This document shows positions 59,133 to 64,000 of a stretch of DNA of 64,000 nucleotides, one piece after another; position 1 is the stretch's first letter, and each line of letters starts with the position of its first letter. The DNA is from Acidimicrobiia bacterium (lineage in GTDB: Bacteria; Actinomycetota; Acidimicrobiia; IMCC26256; JAMXLJ01), in the NCBI GenBank assembly GCA_035651955.1, contig DASRES010000086.1:1-64000 (forward strand). Reading direction: 5' to 3'. A program made the position numbers and the translations under genes. Under the pieces are notes generated by a model that saw only the letters and a list, made by a program, of their open reading frames with translations, searched no databases and had not been told where the DNA came from.

Positions 59133-60469
59133 TCCTGGTCGTCGGGCTCGCCGCCACAGGGCGCGCCGTCGCGCGCCGGCTCGTGCGCGAGGGCGCGACG
59201 GTCGTCGCCGTCGAGGAGCACCCGGACCATCCGGGCTACGACGAAGCGCGCGACGAGGTCCGCGCGCTCGGCGTGCGGGTCGTCGAGGCGCCCGACGACG
59301 ACGCGCTACGCGCCCTCGTGCGGGGGAGCGCGCTCGTCGTCCCGAGCCCGGGGGTGCACGACCGCCATCGCGTGATCGCGGATGCCGAGGAGGCCGGCGT
59401 CCCCGTCCGCAGCGAGATCGACCTGGCCGGCGAGCGCGCGCGCGTCCCGGTCGTCGGGGTGACGGGGACCAACGGCAAGACGACCGTCACCACGCTTGCG
59501 GCCGCGATCCTGTCGGCATCGGGCGTGCGTGCGACCGCCGCGGGCAACATCGGCCGGCCGCTGATCGACGCAGTCGATGACGACGTCGACGTGCTCGTCG
59601 CCGAGCTGTCGTCGTTCCAGCTGCGGTTCGCGCCGACGTTCGCACCCCGGGTCGCGGTGCTGCTGAACCTCGCCGACGACCACCTCGACTGGCACGGGTC
59701 ACGCGCCGCGTACGAGGACGCGAAGGCGAACGTCTACCGCCACCAGTCCGCCGGCGACCTGCTCGTCTTCAACGCCGACGACCAGCGCGTCGCCGAGCTC
59801 GCGCGCGCCACGCCCAGCCGCGCGGTCGCGTTCACGACGCGCGCCCGCTCCGACGCGTTCCACGTCGACGGCGGGCGGCTGGTGACCCCGTCCGGCGAGA
59901 CGATCACGACGCTCGACGCGATGCGGAGCGACGCGCCCCACGACGTCGCGAACGCGCTCGCCGCGACCGCCGCGGTGCTCGACGTCGGCGCGACGCGCGA
60001 CGGCGCGGCGCGCGCGATCGCGACGTTCGAGAGGCTCCACCATCGCGTGGAGCCGATCGGCCAGTCTGGTGGGGTGCGCTTCGTCGACGACTCGAAGGCG
60101 ACCAACCCGCACGCGACGTTGACCGCGGTCGCGGCGTTCGACTCCGTCGTGCTCGTCGCGGGCGGTCACAACAAGGGTCTCGACCTCGGCGTGCTGCGCG
60201 ACGTCGTGCCGCACCTGCGCGCGGTCGTCGCGATCGGTGACGCAGCCGCGGACGTCGAGCGCGCGTTCACCGGCGCGGTTCCCGTCGTCGTCGCGGCATC
60301 GATGCACGACGCCGTCGACCGCGCTGCCGCCCTCGCGCAGCCCGGTGACACCGTGCTGCTGTCGCCGGCGTGCGCGTCGTTCGACTGGTACCACGACTAC
60401 GGCGAGCGTGGCGACGACTTCGCGCGCGAGGTCGCGGCACTGATCGCCGCGAAGGAGCAGACGGCGTGA
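59129..60469 (+). CDS. murD: UDP-MurNAc-L-Ala:D-Glu ligase MurD
   Basis: The 446-residue ligase has an N-terminal Rossmann domain (ILVVGLAATGRAVARRLV), GVTGTNGKTTVTTLAAAIL, AELSSFQLRF, LNLADDHLDWHGS and FVDDSKATNPHATLTAVAAF. It adds D-glutamate to UDP-MurNAc-L-Ala. GTG 59129 overlaps mraY, and its stop overlaps the ftsW GTG. Confidence 0.94.
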   Translation: MILVVGLAATGRAVARRLVREGATVVAVEEHPDHPGYDEARDEVRALGVRVVEAPDDDALRALVRGSALVVPSPGVHDRHRVIADAEEAGVPVRSEIDLAGERARVPVVGVTGTNGKTTVTTLAAAILSASGVRATAAGNIGRPLIDAVDDDVDVLVAELSSFQLRFAPTFAPRVAVLLNLADDHLDWHGSRAAYEDAKANVYRHQSAGDLLVFNADDQRVAELARATPSRAVAFTTRARSDAFHVDGGRLVTPSGETITTLDAMRSDAPHDVANALAATAAVLDVGATRDGAARAIATFERLHHRVEPIGQSGGVRFVDDSKATNPHATLTAVAAFDSVVLVAGGHNKGLDLGVLRDVVPHLRAVVAIGDAAADVERAFTGAVPVVVAASMHDAVDRAAALAQPGDTVLLSPACASFDWYHDYGERGDDFAREVAALIAAKEQTA

Positions 60470-61662
60470 GCGCGACCGCCGAGACCCTCCGCCGGCTGCG
60501 GCTGCCGCGCGTCCGTGTGCCGGGCGCCGACCGCTTCGCCCGCTTCTACGCCCGGTGGGTCGAGGCCGGCCGCGACCGGCCCGCCGGCTACCTGCTGCTC
60601 GTCGCGACCGTCGCCGTCCTGAACGTGGTCGGCACGGTGATGATCCTCTCCGCGTCGTCGGTCCAGTCCCTCGCGAACTACGGGTCGGCCTGGTACTTCT
60701 TCGAGCGCCAGCTCATGTGGACGCTGTTCGGCGTCGTCGCGTTCGTCGTCGTCGCCCGCATCGACTACCACCGCTGGCAGCGCCTGATGGTCCCGCTGCT
60801 CGTCGTAGCAGGTGTCCTGCTCACGGTCGTGCTCGTCCCCGGCATCGGGATCGTCGCGTACGGCTCGCGCCGGTGGCTCGGCGTCGGGAGCTGGCGCGTC
60901 CAGCCGTCCGAGATCGCGAAGCTCGCGCTGCTCGTGTTCGCGGCGGACGTGCTCACCCGTCGGGAGCACGAGCTGCACGACTGGCGGCGCGTGCTGCGGC
61001 CGATCCTGCTCGTGTTCCTCGTGTTCGGTCTGCTCGTCATGCGGGAGCCGGACCTCGACTCGACGATCGTGCTCGCGCTCATCGTCGCGGGGGTCCTGCT
61101 GATGGGCGGCGTGCGCGCCCGTCACCTCGGCACGGTGTTCGGGGGCGGCATCGCCGCGACCGCGTTGCTCGCGGTCGCGGCGCCGTACCGGCGCGCGCGC
61201 GTGTTCACCTACCTGCACCCGTGGAAGGACGCGTCGAACACCGGCTACCAGATCGCGCAGTCGCTCATCGCGCTCGGCAGCGGCGGCTGGAGCGGAGTCG
61301 GTCTCGGCGCGGGGCGGTCGAAGTGGCTGTTCCTCCCGAACGCGCACAATGACTTCATCTTCGCGGTGATCGGCGAGGAGCTCGGCCTCGTCGGGACGCT
61401 GCTCGTCATCGGCCTGTTCTTCGCGTTCGCGGTCGTCGGCATCCGAGCCGCGGCGCGCGCTCCCGACCGGTTCGGGATGCTCCTCGCGTCCGGTGTGACG
61501 GTCTGGGTCGTCGGGCAGGCGATCATCAACATCGGAGCGGTGATCGGCCTGCTGCCCGTGTCGGGCATCCCGCTCCCGTTCGTCTCGTTCGGCGGGTCCG
61601 CGCTGCTCTTCACGATGGCGGCGACGGGGATCCTCGGCAACGTCGCACGCCAGGCGACGTGA
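60466..61662 (+). CDS. ftsW: Septal peptidoglycan polymerase FtsW
   Basis: The 398-residue SEDS protein has about ten membrane helices. Hallmarks are SRRWLGVGSWRVQPSEIAKL, REPDLDSTIVLALIVAGVLL (with the catalytic Asp region), LPNAHNDFIFAVIGEELGLV and GLLPVSGIPLPFVSFGGSAL. It polymerises lipid II together with FtsI. GTG 60466 overlaps murD; a basic cytoplasmic N-terminus of about 40 residues precedes helix 1. Confidence 0.94.
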   Translation: MSATAETLRRLRLPRVRVPGADRFARFYARWVEAGRDRPAGYLLLVATVAVLNVVGTVMILSASSVQSLANYGSAWYFFERQLMWTLFGVVAFVVVARIDYHRWQRLMVPLLVVAGVLLTVVLVPGIGIVAYGSRRWLGVGSWRVQPSEIAKLALLVFAADVLTRREHELHDWRRVLRPILLVFLVFGLLVMREPDLDSTIVLALIVAGVLLMGGVRARHLGTVFGGGIAATALLAVAAPYRRARVFTYLHPWKDASNTGYQIAQSLIALGSGGWSGVGLGAGRSKWLFLPNAHNDFIFAVIGEELGLVGTLLVIGLFFAFAVVGIRAAARAPDRFGMLLASGVTVWVVGQAIINIGAVIGLLPVSGIPLPFVSFGGSALLFTMAATGILGNVARQAT

Positions 61663-62756
61663 GCGCGGACGCGCGCCTGTTCGCCATGATCAGTGGAGGC
61701 GGGACCGGTGGTCACGTCTACCCGCCGATCGCGCTCGCGCAGGAGCTCGTGCGGCGTGGCCATCCGGGAGACTCGATCCGGCTCGTCGGCGTGCGCGGCC
61801 GGCTCGAGGAGCGCGCGTGGCCGGAGGCGGGCTTCGCGGTCGACCTGCTGCCCGGGCGTGGGTTGCGCCGCCGGCTGACCCTCGAGAACGTGGCCGTCGT
61901 CCGCGACACCGCGCGCGCGTTCGTCGCTGCCCGCCGGCTCGTGCGCCGGTTCCGGCCGCGCGTCGTCGTCGGCTTCGGCGGGTACGGGTCACTGCCCCTC
62001 GTCGCGGCCGCGCGCGCGTCACGCGTCCCGACCCTCGTGCACGAGCAGGACGCCGCGCCGGGCCTCGCCAACCGGATCGCCGTCCGTCTGGGCGCGCGCG
62101 CCGCCGTCTCGCTGCCCGACACGCCGCTGCCCGGCTCGACGCGTACGGGGAACCCGGTGCGCCGCGAGATGGTCGAGCTCGTCCGATCGCCGTCGTCGCC
62201 GCCGCTGCTCGCCGTGGTGGGCGGGAGCCTCGGCGCCCGTACCCTGAACGTCGCGGCCCTCGACCTGTACCGACGCTGGCGCGACCGTGACGACGTCGCC
62301 GTGCACCACGTGACCGGTCCGCGCAATTACGACGAGTGCGCGCAGCGGCTGGCGTCGCTCCGGCGTGCCGGCGACGCGCTCGACTACGTGCTCGTCCCGT
62401 ACGAAGAGCGTCTCGACGGCGTCTACGCGCGCGCGTCGCTCGCGTTGTGCCGCGCCGGCGCGGGAACGGTCGCCGAGCTGACCGCGGCCGGTGTCCCGTC
62501 GGTCCTCGTCCCGCTCCCCGGCGCGCCCGCCGACCACCAGACCCGCAACGCCGAGACGCTCGCGCGTGCCGGCGCGGCGCTCGTGCTGCGCGACGACGAG
62601 TGCGACGGCGCGCGCGTCGACGAGCTCGTCGCACCCTTGCTCCACGACCGCGCCCGCCTCGACGCCATGAGCGTCGCCGCTCGGTCGATCGCCCGTCCCG
62701 ACGCCGCCGCGCGCCTGGCGGACCTGGTCGAGGAGGTCGCCGGTGTACGAGCTTGA
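61659..62756 (+). CDS. murG: Lipid II synthase MurG
   Basis: The 365-residue GT28 enzyme has MISGGGTGGHVYPPIALAQE, VVGFGGYGSLPLVAAARASR, PTLVHEQDAAPGLANRIAV, GGSLGARTLNVAALDL and CRAGAGTVAELTAAGVPSVL. It transfers GlcNAc from UDP-GlcNAc to lipid I at the membrane. GTG 61659 overlaps ftsW. It overlaps murC by 14 nt. Confidence 0.95.
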   Translation: MSADARLFAMISGGGTGGHVYPPIALAQELVRRGHPGDSIRLVGVRGRLEERAWPEAGFAVDLLPGRGLRRRLTLENVAVVRDTARAFVAARRLVRRFRPRVVVGFGGYGSLPLVAAARASRVPTLVHEQDAAPGLANRIAVRLGARAAVSLPDTPLPGSTRTGNPVRREMVELVRSPSSPPLLAVVGGSLGARTLNVAALDLYRRWRDRDDVAVHHVTGPRNYDECAQRLASLRRAGDALDYVLVPYEERLDGVYARASLALCRAGAGTVAELTAAGVPSVLVPLPGAPADHQTRNAETLARAGAALVLRDDECDGARVDELVAPLLHDRARLDAMSVAARSIARPDAAARLADLVEEVAGVRA

Positions 62757-64000
62757 CCTCCGGGAGCCGCGGCGCATCCACGTCGTCGGCGTCGGCGGCT
62801 CGGGGATGAGCGCACTCGCGCTGCTGCTGCAGGAGATGGGCCACACCGTGTCCGGATCGGACCTGCACGAGTCACGCGCGCTCGAGCGCTTGCGTGTCGC
62901 GGGCGTGGACGTGAAGGTCGGGCACACCGAGGACAACATCGCGCCCGCGACGGACGCGGTCGTGATCTCGTCGGCGGTCCCGTGGTCGAACCTCGAGGTT
63001 CGCGTTGCGCAGGCGCGCGACGTCCCGGTGCTCCGCCGCGCCGACGCGCTGCGCGCCCTCGTCGCGACGCGGCGGACGATCGCCGTCGCCGGCAGCCACG
63101 GCAAGACGACGACGTCGTCGATGCTCGCGCTCGTCCTCCTCGCGGCCCGGCGCGAGCCGAGCTTCCTCATCGGCGGCGAGCTCCACGAGGTCGGCACGAA
63201 TGCCGCGCGTGGCGCGGGCGACCTCCTCGTCGTCGAGGCCGACGAGAGCGACGGCACGTTCCTCGAGATCGCGCCCGAGATGGCCGTCGTCACGAACGTC
63301 GAGCCCGACCATCTCGAGCACTACGGCACGTTCGACGATCTCGTCGACGCGTTCGAGCGGTTCCTCGCCGGGATCCCCGGGCTCGTCGTCGTGTGCGCGG
63401 ACGACGGGGTCGCGCGCCGGCTCGCGGCGCGACGCGCCGGTGCCGTCACGTACGGCGAGTCGGAGGATGCCGACTACCGGCTGACGGGCTACGAGAGTGG
63501 CGGCCGCGTCGGCAGCCGCTTCGACGTGACCGTGCGCGGTCGGCACCTCGGCACCGTGGAGCTCGCGGTCCCAGGCCGGCACAACGCGCTGAACGCGCTC
63601 GGTGCACTGGCGACCGCCTCCGAGCTCGGCGTGGACCTCGCCACGATCGTCGACGCGCTGCGCAACTTCGGCGGTGTCGCCCGCCGGTTCCACTTCAAGG
63701 GTGAGATCGACGGCGTGACGCTCGTCGACGACTACGCGCACCTGCCGGCCGAGCTGCAGGCGACGATCCGCACGGCGCGCGAGTGCGGCTGGCGGCGCGT
63801 GGTCGCGGTGTTCCAGCCGTACCGCTACATCCGCACGTCGCTCATGTGGCGGGACTTCGCGGACGCGTTCACGGAGGCCGATCTTCTCGTGCTGACCGAC
63901 GTGTGCGCGCCCGCGGCGGAGGTGCCGATCCCCGGCGTGTCCGGCCGGCTGATCCTGCGCGCCGTGCTCGACGCGCACCCGTCGCTGCCGGTGGCGTACT
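62743..64000 (+). CDS. murC: UDP-MurNAc-L-alanine ligase MurC, cut by window end
   Basis: The first 419 codons are present. The ligase has RIHVVGVGGSGMSALALLLQ, VAGSHGKTTTSSMLALVLL, VVEADESDGTFLEIAPEMAV, TNVEPDHLEHYG and LVDDYAHLPAELQATIRTAR. In most MurC proteins this last motif is DDYxHHP; Leu replaces the second His. It adds L-Ala to UDP-MurNAc. GTG 62743 has GAGGAGG upstream inside murG. ftsQ and ftsZ would be expected to the right. Confidence 0.93.
   Translation, partial: MYELDLREPRRIHVVGVGGSGMSALALLLQEMGHTVSGSDLHESRALERLRVAGVDVKVGHTEDNIAPATDAVVISSAVPWSNLEVRVAQARDVPVLRRADALRALVATRRTIAVAGSHGKTTTSSMLALVLLAARREPSFLIGGELHEVGTNAARGAGDLLVVEADESDGTFLEIAPEMAVVTNVEPDHLEHYGTFDDLVDAFERFLAGIPGLVVVCADDGVARRLAARRAGAVTYGESEDADYRLTGYESGGRVGSRFDVTVRGRHLGTVELAVPGRHNALNALGALATASELGVDLATIVDALRNFGGVARRFHFKGEIDGVTLVDDYAHLPAELQATIRTARECGWRRVVAVFQPYRYIRTSLMWRDFADAFTEADLLVLTDVCAPAAEVPIPGVSGRLILRAVLDAHPSLPVAY

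Overview
The window is one contiguous stretch of very GC-rich DNA (above 70% GC by eye) with dense, often overlapping genes, many GTG and a few TTG starts. The gene set points to Actinomycetota. It includes a DUF3040 protein beside mraZ, a PimB-type mannosyltransferase, a polyprenol-phosphate mannose synthase type enzyme, an F420/flavin luciferase-like enzyme, a predicted PPi-type phosphofructokinase and many acyl-CoA genes. A deep-branching class such as Acidimicrobiia is my best guess, but there is no rRNA or other taxonomic marker here. I saw no rRNA, tRNA, CRISPR array, transposase or prophage gene.

Layout. 1-11 kb: a membrane-anchored propeller-like protein cut by the left edge, a tandem-domain CoA-transferase, an amidohydrolase, a MerR regulator, and a minus-strand acyl-CoA operon (DUF35, thiolase-like, crotonase, ADP-forming acyl-CoA synthetase). 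11-18 kb: a ferredoxin-type reductase, then a plus-strand run of zinc-ribbon protein, PimB-like glycosyltransferase, membrane protein, SRPBCC protein, ArsA-like ATPase, ROK sugar kinase and LLM oxidoreductase. 18-23 kb: a minus operon of HAD hydrolase, crotonase, thioesterase, S1P-lyase-like and glutamate-decarboxylase-like PLP enzymes. 23-30 kb: a complete branched-chain amino acid type ABC importer (livF, livG, livH, livM, livK) with an acyl-CoA synthetase paralogue inside it. 30-45 kb: central metabolism and housekeeping genes (aminotransferase, TetR, PlsC, GlpK, phosphofructokinase, TesB, threonine aldolase, SDR, endonuclease IV, LmbE deacetylase, GNAT, Ppm-like GT2, NUDIX, Gfo/Idh/MocA). 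45-50 kb: a MoxR - DUF58 - transglutaminase operon. 50.9-64 kb: the division and cell wall (dcw) cluster mraZ-rsmH-ftsL-ftsI-murE-murF-mraY-murD-ftsW-murG-murC, the last cut by the right edge. From rsmH to murC the genes are almost all joined by short overlaps.

How it works together. The dcw genes build lipid II and the septum. Before them lies an array of four GTGG boxes at exact 10-bp spacing, fitting MraZ autoregulation. The acyl-CoA genes (CaiB, crotonases, thiolase/DUF35, ADP-forming synthetase, thioesterases) suggest breakdown of fatty-acid- or steroid-like substrates, and some seem to share a TGAC-N6-GTCA operator. Many genes start 6-11 nt after a TAnnnT hexamer, so leaderless transcription looks common.

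The most unusual non-coding structures are: a perfect 24-bp inverted repeat between mraZ and rsmH; a dispersed palindrome with CATGCGTCG arms (three copies); a repeat found once between genes and once in frame inside the acyl-CoA synthetase; and a 19-bp divergent promoter in which two opposed -10 elements overlap. No intergenic stretch exceeds 300 bases.
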